The notes under the pieces were generated by a model, which searched no databases, had not been told where the DNA came from, and saw nothing but the letters and a program-made list of their open reading frames with translations. DNA of 64,000 bases from a virus: IMG/VR virus record IMGVR_UViG_3300043410_000565, positions 28,236 to 92,235 of that record. One strand, 5' to 3'. Positions 7,342 through 13,069 of the stretch are shown piece by piece. Position 1 is the stretch's first letter; each line of letters opens with the position of its first letter. A program made the position numbers and the translations under genes.

Positions 7342-7598
7342 GAGAACTAAAACAACTCCTCCTGCTGGCTCCGAAAGGACATATAGATCCCATAGCAATG
7401 AAAACCATCAAGGAATGGGATAAATCTCCTAAAGCAATCCAGATATTAAAGACTCTAGATATGTGTGTTCACTCGGGATTAGCCTCAGGATTCGTTATAC
7501 ATGTCCTGGAGCAAATGTTTAATAAGGCTCTGAAGAAAGAGAAAACCACATACGAAGAAGTGGTAAAGGAAGCAGTATGGAGAAAGAATTCGACATAG
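7338..7598 (+). CDS. Hypothetical helical protein
   Basis: An 86-residue protein in an ATGA overlap with the gene before. It is rich in lysine, leucine and isoleucine and appears all-helical. It lies near the end of the micro-gene operon and overlaps the last gene by 22 bases. No family is recognised. Confidence 0.6.
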   Translation: MRELKQLLLLAPKGHIDPIAMKTIKEWDKSPKAIQILKTLDMCVHSGLASGFVIHVLEQMFNKALKKEKTTYEEVVKEAVWRKNST

Positions 7599-7780
7599 TA
7601 ATAGCCACTCTAGAGGAAAAGAAACAAAAACTCTGGAAAATGACCCAAGATAATATGAAGATGGATATGGTCAATATGATGGATGATATCCGTCTAGAAC
7701 AGATTCAAGAGTTAAATGAAGCCATGGGTATGTGGTTATTATGGAAAGAAGAGAAATCTAATAGAGGCTCAGGGGTATAA
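7577..7780 (+). CDS. Hypothetical helical protein, last gene of first operon
   Basis: A 67-residue methionine-rich helical protein. Its last codons (SNRGSGV) and stop lie inside the first unit of the 24-bp repeat array that follows, so the array has grown into the gene end or the gene was extended into the array. Confidence 0.6.
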   Translation: MEKEFDIVIATLEEKKQKLWKMTQDNMKMDMVNMMDDIRLEQIQELNEAMGMWLLWKEEKSNRGSGV

Positions 7781-7880
7781 TCGAATAGAGGCTCACACTA
7801 CCTATTAGAAAGAGGCTCACAGGGTAAATGCGATAGAGGCTCACAGGGTTTCTCTAAGAGGCTTATAGGGCAATATACAG
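7761..7880. repeat. Iteron-like 24-bp direct-repeat array, five units
   Basis: The core AGAGGCTC (last copy AGAGGCTT) starts at 7763, 7787, 7811, 7835 and 7857. The spacings are 24, 24, 24 and 22 bases. Units 3 and 4 share AGAGGCTCACAGGG, and units 1 and 5 have near matches. The rest of each unit is variable, so selection appears to act on a short protein-binding core with fixed spacing. Stops in the frames rule out a repeated peptide. Iterons for a replication initiator or an operator array are the obvious readings; neither is proved. Confidence 0.75.
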
Positions 7881-7921
7881 ACGTATATGCGGCACGCTAG
7901 AGAATACTGAGTGGTGGTCTC

Positions 7922-7928
7922 TATTTAG
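7922..7928 (-). promoter_or_regulatory. Late-promoter-like CTAAATA, minus strand
   Basis: The minus strand reads CCTAAATAG here, the same heptamer found before late structural genes in this window. No minus-strand gene follows it, so a transcript would be antisense to the first operon. The match may be chance. Confidence 0.25.
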
Positions 7929-7946
7929 GTAGCGTTAAAACAGCCC

Positions 7947-7954
7947 TATAAATA
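7947..7954 (+). promoter_or_regulatory. T4-type late promoter motif TATAAATA
   Basis: An exact TATAAATA octamer, the consensus of T4 gp55-dependent late promoters, lies 48 bases before the start of the gene at 8002 in a non-coding gap. Confidence 0.5.
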
Positions 7955-7978
7955 GAACTTAGCGTTCGTCTTAATCCT

Positions 7979-8001
7979 TTTGCCAGAAAGGCAAATTTTT
8001 T
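7979..8001 (+). terminator. Intrinsic terminator abutting a start codon
   Basis: The stem TTTGCC (7979-7984) with GGCAAA (7990-7995), an AGAAA loop and six T residues (7996-8001) end exactly at the ATG of the next gene. The only ribosome-binding candidate, AAAGG at 7987-7991, lies in the loop and right arm, so the hairpin would both terminate transcription and hide the site. Confidence 0.75.
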
Positions 8002-8319
8002 ATGCCAGGAGTTTACCGAGAAAAGCAGTGTCCCGTGTGTGGTGTTACGCATCGCCGAAGAGGACCATATTGCTCTAGGTCACATGCGCTTAGTGACCGC
8101 ACACATTCCGAAGCCACTAAAGAGAAGATCAGCGAGGCTGGCAAAGCACGTATGGCTGATCGCACTGGGGATGCTTACTTAGACGCAGTGGATAATCTCC
8201 GTCAAGCCACAGCAGTCTCTAAGGGAAGGGACACGGCTCCGATTCCTCCCCGTCTTCGCGATGATCGTCGTGGTGAGGTCATTGACGGAGACTATTGGGT
8301 ATCGGCTGACGATTGGTAA
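8002..8319 (+). CDS. Zinc-finger protein with NUMOD3-like segment
   Basis: The 105-residue protein has an N-terminal C-P-V-C-G-x(8)-YCSRSHA pattern typical of a treble-clef or zinc-ribbon finger (residues about 10-29). It is followed by HSEATKEKISEAGKAR (residues 35-50), which matches the NUMOD3 DNA-binding motif of phage homing endonucleases. No GIY-YIG or HNH nuclease core is present, so it may be a remnant of, or a domesticated DNA-binding piece from, a homing endonuclease. The C-terminal part is acidic. The base composition is richer in G and C than the micro-genes before it. Start 8002 sits directly behind a terminator hairpin. Confidence 0.6.
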   Translation: MPGVYREKQCPVCGVTHRRRGPYCSRSHALSDRTHSEATKEKISEAGKARMADRTGDAYLDAVDNLRQATAVSKGRDTAPIPPRLRDDRRGEVIDGDYWVSADDW

Positions 8320-8328
8320 AAACAATCG
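8310..8328. terminator. Hairpin at end of zinc-finger gene
   Basis: CGATTG (8310-8315) pairs with CAATCG (8323-8328) around the stop codon of the gene at 8002. No T-run follows on the plus strand, so termination is uncertain. Confidence 0.35.
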
Positions 8329-8346
8329 GATCCCAGCCCATCTACC

Positions 8347-8375
8347 ATTATAACCCGATTCCGAATTAAAGTCAA
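8347..8375 (-). promoter_or_regulatory. Minus-strand sigma70-type promoter (antisense)
   Basis: Read on the minus strand, TTGACT (8375-8370), a 17-base spacer beginning TTAATTC, and TATAAT (8352-8347) form a perfect copy of the repeated phage promoter. It points towards lower coordinates, against the gene at 8002 and the repeat array. An ATG follows the -10 box after five bases but opens only a 20-codon frame. Confidence 0.7.
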
Positions 8376-8419
8376 GTCAGATTATTCCCCTGCAAGATTG
8401 AGGGGATTGCAAAATAAAT

Positions 8420-8448
8420 TTGACGAATATTCCAGTCCTGGGTATAAT
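8420..8448 (+). promoter_or_regulatory. Sigma70-type promoter
   Basis: TTGACG (8420-8425), 17 bases, TATAAT (8443-8448). This one lacks the TTAATTC element in its spacer. It sets the start of the next small gene, since the longer open frame from 8398 would begin upstream of the promoter. Confidence 0.75.
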
Positions 8449-8475
8449 ATCCTTGTTGGGTATGATAAAGGACTA

Positions 8476-8640
8476 ATGATGACTGATTTTGAAACGGGTG
8501 TGACTGACGCTAATCTAGACCGATCTGAAGGCTGGTTGGAAGAAGGGTATGGATTAGATCAGCTGATCGCTCATCTCCGTATGGCTGGTGATTATAGCGA
8601 TTCCTACATCGCTGGATATGTTTCGGTGGTTTTCGGGTAA
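8476..8640 (+). CDS. Small acidic protein
   Basis: A 54-residue protein read from ATG 8476 (a second ATG follows immediately at 8479). AAAGGA at 8467-8472 is the ribosome-binding site and the -10 box ends at 8448. The sequence MMTDFETGVTDANLDRSEGW is very acidic at first, then helical (LDQLIAHLRMAG). It may mimic DNA or bind a host protein, which is speculation from charge alone. Confidence 0.6.
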   Translation: MMTDFETGVTDANLDRSEGWLEEGYGLDQLIAHLRMAGDYSDSYIAGYVSVVFG

Positions 8641-8643
8641 TAA

Positions 8644-8691
8644 CCTTCAATCTCTGAGGGGCTTTACTTTAATTCAAGATTGCGTTATAAT
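8644..8691 (+). promoter_or_regulatory. Hairpin plus sigma70-type promoter cassette
   Basis: The hairpin CCTTCA (8644-8649)/TGAGGG (8655-8660) directly follows the stop codon. It is followed by TTTACT (8663-8668), a spacer starting TTAATTCA and TATAAT (8686-8691). The T-rich -35 region doubles as the terminator tail, separating the two neighbouring units. Confidence 0.75.
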
Positions 8692-8715
8692 ACTTCTATT
8701 GAATAAGGAAACGAA

Positions 8716-9039
8716 ATGAACTTTACCAAAATCTCCCGTGAGTTGCTCGAATCGCTGACTTTCCGTGTCTTTACTAAAAATGACTACTATGGGTTCGCTG
8801 GGGTTATGTCGCCTGTTCCCCTGATCGCTGAGTTAGAAGACGAAGGCATCTGCGTTGTTATTGACGGTGATTTTGCTGAGCTTTATGCCTATGACGGATG
8901 CGCGAATTTCGAGTGTATTGATACCTGCGACAATATCCGTGAGCTTCAGTACAAATCCGAGGCGCAACTGAAAATCGAAGCCGAGATCGCTACTATGGAG
9001 AAGGCACTGGCTGAACTGAAGAAAACCCTACAGAATTGA
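8716..9039 (+). CDS. Hypothetical protein with C-terminal coiled coil
   Basis: A 107-residue protein starting after AAGGAAACGAA. Residues 1-75 are alpha/beta with several cysteines (CANFECIDTC), and residues 80-106 (QLKIEAEIATMEKALAELKK) form a coiled coil. It has its own promoter and is followed by the next promoter within six bases. Function unknown. Confidence 0.65.
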   Translation: MNFTKISRELLESLTFRVFTKNDYYGFAGVMSPVPLIAELEDEGICVVIDGDFAELYAYDGCANFECIDTCDNIRELQYKSEAQLKIEAEIATMEKALAELKKTLQN

Positions 9040-9044
9040 GGGGC

Positions 9045-9073
9045 TTTACTTTAATTCAGGTTGGCTGTATAAT
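9045..9073 (+). promoter_or_regulatory. Sigma70-type promoter with TTAATTC spacer motif
   Basis: TTTACT (9045-9050), 17-bp spacer starting TTAATTCA, TATAAT (9068-9073). The weak stem CCCT/AGGG just upstream overlaps the end of the preceding gene. The leader TTCTTATATGATGAT is shared with the promoter at 10284. Confidence 0.8.
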
Positions 9074-9100
9074 TCTTATATGATGATACGAAAGGGTGAT

Positions 9101-9307
9101 ATGAATACAGTGTTCAAGTCGAAGTCCCAGCTCCGCGAAGAAGGTGCTGATGCTCTCCAGGAATTCCTAGCCCGAGGCGGGAAAATCGAAGTGGTGAAAG
9201 CCCGAAAAGCACCCAAGCAAAAGATGCGTGCCAAGGCATCCCGAGGCGGATCCGCATCCACCAGTGGCTTTGCGGTTGGTTATGTTTCCTCTAAGATCGG
9301 AGCCTAA
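9101..9307 (+). CDS. Small basic protein
   Basis: A 68-residue, strongly basic protein with the stretch KARKAPKQKMRAKASRGG, which could bind nucleic acid, and a glycine/serine-rich C terminus. ATG 9101 follows AAAGGGTGAT. An alternative in-frame start at 9080, six bases after the -10 box, would add MMIRKGD; a matching extension is seen in the gene at 10343, so a leaderless longer form is possible. Confidence 0.6.
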   Translation: MNTVFKSKSQLREEGADALQEFLARGGKIEVVKARKAPKQKMRAKASRGGSASTSGFAVGYVSSKIGA

Positions 9308-9309
9308 GC

Positions 9310-9543
9310 ATGTTGGTTTCTACCCAAGTCCGCAAGTACAACATCGCCACTAAAGACTACGAACTGATGGATCAGGTTGTGGAGGTGCTGACCGTTCACT
9401 TCGAGAAGGGGACGATGCGAGTCCGTTGGGTAGAGAACGATCCCCGCACATACCCAGCGTCACAGGGTAAAATCCAGACGGATAACATGAGCAACAAATC
9501 TTTCCTTGAACAATACAGCGTAGTGGAGAACAAGAATGCCTAA
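9310..9543 (+). CDS. Hypothetical protein
   Basis: A 77-residue protein with beta-strand character (VLTVHFEKGTMRVRWV), beginning two bases after the previous stop with GGAG nine bases before its ATG. It overlaps the next gene by eight bases. Function unknown. Confidence 0.6.
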   Translation: MLVSTQVRKYNIATKDYELMDQVVEVLTVHFEKGTMRVRWVENDPRTYPASQGKIQTDNMSNKSFLEQYSVVENKNA

Positions 9544-10006
9544 TTGGTGCGATAATACCCTTGAAGTGAGCCACGAAGACCCAGCAATGGTCAAACGACT
9601 GACCGATGCCTTTGCAGCTGGTCGTCTATGCGAAGAGTTCATCCCCTCGCCCAATGGTGAGTGGAGCTTTGACTTCAGCGTCAATAACTGGGGCACCAAG
9701 TGGGATGTTGGTGGGGATGACGGATACTGCGAGGCGGAAGGGCATAATGCTTCTATGAGCTTTCAATCAGCGTGGTCGCCACCCACTGGTCTGTATCCCG
9801 TGCTGGAAGAGCTAGGATTCATCGTCCGTGCCATGTACTATGAGCCAGGGATGGGATTCGCTGGCATCTATGAGGACGGGTTGGATGAGACCTATGAACT
9901 CGATGGCACCAGCGATGAGGTCAAGGAACAGATCCCAGCCGAGCTAGATGAGGCATTCTGCATCACCGAGAACATGGCTATGTTCGAAGAGGAGAACGAA
10001 GAATAA
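9536..10006 (+). CDS. Api92-like/DUF1281 family protein
   Basis: The 156-residue protein begins MPNWCDNTLEVSHED and contains NNWGTKWDVGG, and later AWSPPTGLYPVLEELGF. These are the conserved blocks of the Api92-like family (ferredoxin-like fold, DUF1281), found on plasmids, phages and integrative elements. Its function is not known. The stop codon TAA leads straight into the CCCTCA hairpin of the next promoter cassette. Confidence 0.8.
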   Translation: MPNWCDNTLEVSHEDPAMVKRLTDAFAAGRLCEEFIPSPNGEWSFDFSVNNWGTKWDVGGDDGYCEAEGHNASMSFQSAWSPPTGLYPVLEELGFIVRAMYYEPGMGFAGIYEDGLDETYELDGTSDEVKEQIPAELDEAFCITENMAMFEEENEE

Positions 10007-10054
10007 CCCTCATTTCCTGAGGGGTTTGACTTTAATTCAGGATTATCGTATAAT
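10007..10054 (+). promoter_or_regulatory. Hairpin plus sigma70-type promoter cassette
   Basis: CCCTCA (10007-10012) pairs with TGAGGG (10018-10023) and is followed by TTGACT (10026-10031), a spacer beginning TTAATTCA, and TATAAT (10049-10054). The hairpin begins at the base after the stop codon. This is the clearest copy of the terminator-promoter module, with consensus -35. Confidence 0.85.
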
Positions 10055-10076
10055 CAATGTATTGAAGGAGAAAAGT

Positions 10077-10259
10077 ATGACTGTATTTGTTGCTGTTGCT
10101 GTCACTGAGTCTAGCGATCGCTATGTGTGGGTCTATGCCAAGGAGCCAACCCGTGATGAAGTCATTGAGCGTGTCTATGAGCTAGAGATGTGCGAAGATC
10201 TCGACTGGTACATGGACACCACGTCCGTGGCTATCTATGAGACGGAGGTTATCGAATAA
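10077..10259 (+). CDS. Small acidic protein
   Basis: A 60-residue protein (MTVFVAVAVTESSDRYVWVYAKEPT..) with an alternating hydrophobic pattern typical of a small alpha/beta fold. ATG 10077 follows GGAGAAAAGT, the shared leader. It has its own promoter and stands alone as a transcription unit. Confidence 0.65.
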   Translation: MTVFVAVAVTESSDRYVWVYAKEPTRDEVIERVYELEMCEDLDWYMDTTSVAIYETEVIE

Positions 10260-10283
10260 CCATACGAGCATGAGGGGAATGGG

Positions 10284-10312
10284 TTTACTTTAATTCCAAT
10301 CCCTGTTATAAT
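10284..10312 (+). promoter_or_regulatory. Sigma70-type promoter with TTAATTC spacer motif
   Basis: TTTACT (10284-10289), 17-bp spacer starting TTAATTCC, TATAAT (10307-10312). It precedes the AAA ATPase gene. An ATG six bases after the -10 box repeats the arrangement seen at 9080. Confidence 0.8.
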
Positions 10313-10342
10313 TCTTATATGATGATTAGAAAAGGAAATGAA

Positions 10343-11248
10343 ATGACTGCTCGTATCGTGTTTGATAAGTCTTCTGAGAAGTTCGTTGGTTATGTTGGTA
10401 ACAAGGCTGTTGTTCGTTCTAAGTACAAAGCAGCTGTCGAGAAGCGCATTGCTGAACTCGGTGGCAATGTAGACTTTGCTGCAGCTGAGAAAGCAGCAGC
10501 TGACCGTGATGCGAAATTCGGTATTAATACACGATTCGAGTTTGTTGAGAAGTTGGTTAACATGGTCGCTGCTGGCGTCCAACCCTCTGCTGTGATCACT
10601 GGTGAAGGTGGTCTGGGCAAAACCTATACGGTGACCAAAACCCTTGAGTCCGCTGGTTACAAAGACATCAGCGACATGGGTGAATTCCAAGTTGGTCAAG
10701 TGGTCAACACTCGCAAGTGCTTCACCACTGTCAAGGGTTACTCTACTGCCAAGGGTTTGTATCGTACCCTCTTTGAGAACAACAAGTCGATCATTGTGTT
10801 CGATGACTGCGATGCCGTGCTCAAAGACCCAGTCGCTCTGAACTTGCTGAAGGGTGCTCTTGATTCCTACGGTAAGCGAATCATCAGCTGGAACGCTGAC
10901 ATGCGTGACGAAGATCTGCCTCGTTCGTTCAACTTTGAAGGTCGTGTTATCTTCATCTCCAACATGGACCAGAACAACATTGATCAAGCGATCCGTTCGC
11001 GTTCTATGCTGATTGACTTGTCCATGAATGCTGATCAAAAGATTGAGCGTATGGAAACCATCGCCAAGTGTGATTCGTTCATGCCTGAGTACGATGCCAA
11101 GATCAAGACCGATGCATTGAACCTGATCCGTGAGTTGAAGACTTCAGCCAAGGAAATCAGCCTCCGTACCCTGATCAGTGTTTGCAAGATCCGTGCGTCC
11201 AATCCCAAGGACTATGCTGCTCTCGCTGAATACATGATCTGCCAATAA
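10343..11248 (+). CDS. AAA+ ATPase
   Basis: A 301-residue P-loop ATPase. Walker A is GEGGLGKT at residues 87-94, Walker B is IIVFDDCD at about 150-157, sensor-1-like VIFISNMD is at about 202-209, and the arginines of IRSRSM after it could be the arginine finger. The C-terminal helical part (LISVCKIRASNPKDY) fits an AAA+ lid. The N-terminal 60 residues are a basic helical domain. Similar stand-alone ATPases occur in phage early regions, and the substrate is unknown. ATG 10343 follows AAAAGGAAATGAA; a leaderless in-frame start at 10319 would add MMIRKGNE. The stop is directly followed by a terminator-promoter cassette. Confidence 0.8.
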   Translation: MTARIVFDKSSEKFVGYVGNKAVVRSKYKAAVEKRIAELGGNVDFAAAEKAAADRDAKFGINTRFEFVEKLVNMVAAGVQPSAVITGEGGLGKTYTVTKTLESAGYKDISDMGEFQVGQVVNTRKCFTTVKGYSTAKGLYRTLFENNKSIIVFDDCDAVLKDPVALNLLKGALDSYGKRIISWNADMRDEDLPRSFNFEGRVIFISNMDQNNIDQAIRSRSMLIDLSMNADQKIERMETIAKCDSFMPEYDAKIKTDALNLIRELKTSAKEISLRTLISVCKIRASNPKDYAALAEYMICQ

Positions 11249-11296
11249 CCCTCATGCCCTGAGGGGCTTTACTTTAATTAGACATTATCGTATAAT
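11249..11296 (+). promoter_or_regulatory. Hairpin plus sigma70-type promoter cassette
   Basis: CCCTCA (11249-11254) with TGAGGG (11260-11265), TTTACT (11268-11273), spacer starting TTAATTAG, TATAAT (11291-11296). It ends the ATPase unit and starts the next. Confidence 0.85.
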
Positions 11297-11319
11297 TAAT
11301 GTAATGAAGGAGAAAAGAT

Positions 11320-11517
11320 ATGACCAAAGTTGAAGCGATCAAAGAACACATTGCCCTCCGTGAGCAGTTCTGGGGAAAGTATAGCAAGATGAAGTATGCA
11401 TATGGCTTCTTCCGTTGCTTGTTCCATAAGCAATCACTGATCGAAGGTGCTTCCGCTGGTCTTCGTGTTTACATCAAGGACTATGGTACAGCTGCTAATC
11501 TGAACAAGGCTCTCTAA
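11320..11517 (+). CDS. Hypothetical protein
   Basis: A 65-residue basic, helical protein starting after GAAGGAGAAAAGAT. It contains aromatic and basic residues (MKYAYGFFRCLFHKQ). TAATG couples it to the following gene. Function unknown. Confidence 0.6.
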   Translation: MTKVEAIKEHIALREQFWGKYSKMKYAYGFFRCLFHKQSLIEGASAGLRVYIKDYGTAANLNKAL

Positions 11518-11666
11518 TGTACACAGTCATCTTCCCCTCTGGTCGTATAATGACCTTTCACATCGAGTCGGTTGCCCGTATGTATGCAATGACCATGGAG
11601 TCAAAGCCAGGACAACTGATTACCCCACAAATTCTAGAAACACTGAAAAGGATGCAAAATGTTTGA
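11517..11666 (+). CDS. Hypothetical protein, 49 residues
   Basis: A short frame from ATG 11517 (TAATG overlap) to TGA 11664-11666 encoding MYTVIFPSGRIMTFHIESVARMY. The opening MYTVIFPSG resembles the MKYYTIVFPGEYG start of the gene at 1164, hinting at a shared small fold. It overlaps the next micro-gene by eight bases. Confidence 0.5.
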   Translation: MYTVIFPSGRIMTFHIESVARMYAMTMESKPGQLITPQILETLKRMQNV

Positions 11667-11772
11667 AATGATGATCGCAATTCTCCAAGGACACTCAGCC
11701 AAGGTCGTTAAGGCAGTTGAGAAAGAACTCAAGCCCTATGTTAAGGAAGTCCGAGTGATCCGTAGGAAATAA
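11659..11772 (+). CDS. Micro-protein, 37 residues
   Basis: A 37-residue basic helical peptide (MFEMMIAILQGHSAKVVKAV..) from ATG 11659 to TAA 11770-11772. Support comes only from the eight-base overlap with the upstream gene and the stop lying immediately before the next promoter cassette. Confidence 0.4.
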   Translation: MFEMMIAILQGHSAKVVKAVEKELKPYVKEVRVIRRK

Positions 11773-11791
11773 CCCTCAATCTCCTATGGGC

Positions 11792-11820
11792 TTTACTTTA
11801 ATTACAAGATGCCTTATAAT
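11792..11820 (+). promoter_or_regulatory. Sigma70-type promoter with TTAATT spacer motif
   Basis: TTTACT (11792-11797), 17-bp spacer starting TTAATTAC, TATAAT (11815-11820). An imperfect CCC/GGG stem after the preceding TAA takes the place of the CCCTCA hairpin. Confidence 0.8.
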
Positions 11821-11841
11821 TACTGTATTGATTAGGAGAAA

Positions 11842-12234
11842 ATGATGTACAGTTTCCAACCCCTCGCCACTATCCCAGTTGACCACAAAGGTTTCGTGGT
11901 CTTCTGTTTCATTGTTGGTGTGATCCTGTTGTTTGCACTGTTCAATGAACCAGAGGCATTCTTCGTGTACTTCTTCATTGGCACTGTGTTCCTGGGAGGC
12001 GTATATTACATCAGTTATCATGTCTGCGACCAAGAGCCAAAAGTCTTCAAGAACGAAGTCGTCATCGGTGAGTTCGTTGGCTATGAGTCCGAAGGGTACA
12101 AAGAGCGTTCTGGCAAGAGCTATGTTGACCGTCACTATACCTATGTCATCTACAAGACACCTGAAGGCAACGTGATGCTCCCTTGCGTCGTTGGTACACC
12201 ATACCCACAGCGTGCTACTCTCTACAAGAATTAA
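11842..12234 (+). CDS. Two-helix membrane protein with soluble domain
   Basis: A 130-residue protein with hydrophobic segments at residues about 17-35 (GFVVFCFIVGVILLFALF) and 40-58 (FFVYFFIGTVFLGGVYY), followed by a soluble C-terminal domain of beta character. It starts ATGATG after TTAGGAGAAA and has its own promoter. It probably sits in the host inner membrane; the role is unknown. Confidence 0.65.
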   Translation: MMYSFQPLATIPVDHKGFVVFCFIVGVILLFALFNEPEAFFVYFFIGTVFLGGVYYISYHVCDQEPKVFKNEVVIGEFVGYESEGYKERSGKSYVDRHYTYVIYKTPEGNVMLPCVVGTPYPQRATLYKN

Positions 12235-12258
12235 CCCTACACACCATATGGTTATCGC

Positions 12259-12287
12259 TTTACTTTAATTCGAGATCCTGGTATAAT
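12259..12287 (+). promoter_or_regulatory. Sigma70-type promoter with TTAATTC spacer motif
   Basis: TTTACT (12259-12264), 17-bp spacer starting TTAATTCG, TATAAT (12282-12287). A TAACC/GGTTA stem with an inner CCATATGG palindrome lies between the preceding stop and the -35 box. Confidence 0.8.
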
Positions 12288-12310
12288 AACTGTATAGATT
12301 GGAGAAATAT

Positions 12311-12472
12311 ATGACTGGTTCTATCCGTGCTTTCGTTGGTCTTGTAATCACTATGGGTGCTGCTGGTGGTATTGACACTGCCACTGATGCACAACTGTTC
12401 AGCTGTGTTGCTATGGCAGCAGTCGGTCTTGCGATCATGGCAAGTGGAGTATCCGCTATGCAACGAGCATAA
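12311..12472 (+). CDS. Small two-helix membrane protein
   Basis: A 53-residue frame from ATG 12311 (after GGAGAAATAT) to TAA 12470-12472. Residues 6-21 and 31-50 (FSCVAMAAVGLAIMASGVSA) are hydrophobic and alanine- or glycine-rich, fitting a helical hairpin. It has its own promoter. It could be a small regulator of a host membrane complex; nothing more can be said. Confidence 0.6.
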   Translation: MTGSIRAFVGLVITMGAAGGIDTATDAQLFSCVAMAAVGLAIMASGVSAMQRA

Positions 12473-12728
12473 ATTGGAGTTATAATGCCCATGCCTCGCG
12501 TATGGGTATGCGGTATGCGTCGGGTCAAAATTGGAGTTAAATGCGTCGTCTGGTGCGCCTCCCGTTGCGGTATGCGCATCGGTAAAAATAGATTTCAGGG
12601 TCCCCTTTTCTTATACCTAAACACGACCTAAACTCCCCCATCATATTATTCTCTCGCCAGCATAATCTCAAAAATACTTCCCACTTTTCAATGTGTTTTC
12701 TTTAAAAAATTTCCCGCAGAAAAAAATT
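12473..12728. other. Mostly non-coding junction with duplicated leader
   Basis: This 256-base gap holds two copies of a leader-like segment, AATTGGAGTTA followed closely by ATG (ATG at 12485 and 12541). The first opens a 48-codon frame to 12631, rich in arginine and cysteine, and the second a 14-codon frame; I would not call either confidently. CCCAT/ATGGG could form a hairpin at about 12487-12507. From about 12590 the sequence turns pyrimidine- and A/T-rich with no recognisable signal until the next gene. It marks the change from the promoter-cassette region to the core region. Confidence 0.4.
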
Positions 12729-12890
12729 ATGCTTAAAACCTCATTCTCTAAACAAGGTCTTTGGTACACCCTTTCTCATAAGGGTGAGACCGTTAATCAC
12801 CTATTCCGTATTGGCACCACTACAAAGGATGGTATGACCATTTACGAGATTATCGTATGGCGTTTGGCTATACAATGGAGTTTCAAATGA
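12729..12890 (+). CDS. Hypothetical protein, 53 residues
   Basis: A short frame from ATG 12729 encoding MLKTSFSKQGLWYTLSHKGE.. to TGA 12888-12890. An open extension upstream from 12693 runs through low-complexity sequence and has no start signal. Overlap of its stop with ATG 12887 supports a coupled operon. Function unknown. Confidence 0.45.
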   Translation: MLKTSFSKQGLWYTLSHKGETVNHLFRIGTTTKDGMTIYEIIVWRLAIQWSFK

Positions 12891-13069
12891 TTTTACTTAA
12901 TATGTTCCTCGTTATCTTCTGTGCATATATTGCAGGAGAGCTAAAATGTTCCATAGATATTGATCGGTTAGAAGATCGAGAAGTTCCGTGGTATCGCTAT
13001 GCATTGGTCTTTACGAACCTTCTTGCAAGTTTGCTTAACCTCATTATTTGTATTGGAATACATCGATGA
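12887..13069 (+). CDS. Small two-helix membrane protein
   Basis: A 60-residue protein read from ATG 12887, which overlaps the previous stop and is preceded by GGAG at 12876-12879. Hydrophobic segments lie at residues 1-17 (MILLNMFLVIFCAYIAG) and 40-58 (YALVFTNLLASLLNLIICIGI). An in-frame ATG at 12857 would extend it. It overlaps the next gene by four bases. Function unknown. Confidence 0.5.
   Translation: MILLNMFLVIFCAYIAGELKCSIDIDRLEDREVPWYRYALVFTNLLASLLNLIICIGIHR

Noticed and set aside
7763-7864. CRISPR array
   Set aside because: Repeat cores are only eight to fourteen bases with 24-base period; there are no 25-40-base repeats with unique spacers and no cas genes.
7763-7864. Repeated peptide encoded by the 24-bp array
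   Set aside because: The period keeps frame, but the frame of the preceding gene stops in unit 1 (TAA 7778-7780) and the GAG GCT CAC frame reaches TAG in unit 2 (7805-7807), so the array is not read through.
10235-11038. 267-codon minus-strand frame opposite the AAA ATPase
   Set aside because: The ATPase on the plus strand has Walker motifs, a promoter and a ribosome-binding site. The opposing frame has no motifs and arises from codon bias.
12485-12631. Possible 48-residue Arg/Cys-rich gene
   Set aside because: The start has a usable TTGGAG site, but the frame crosses a duplicated leader and there is no overlap or family support; described only as part of the junction.
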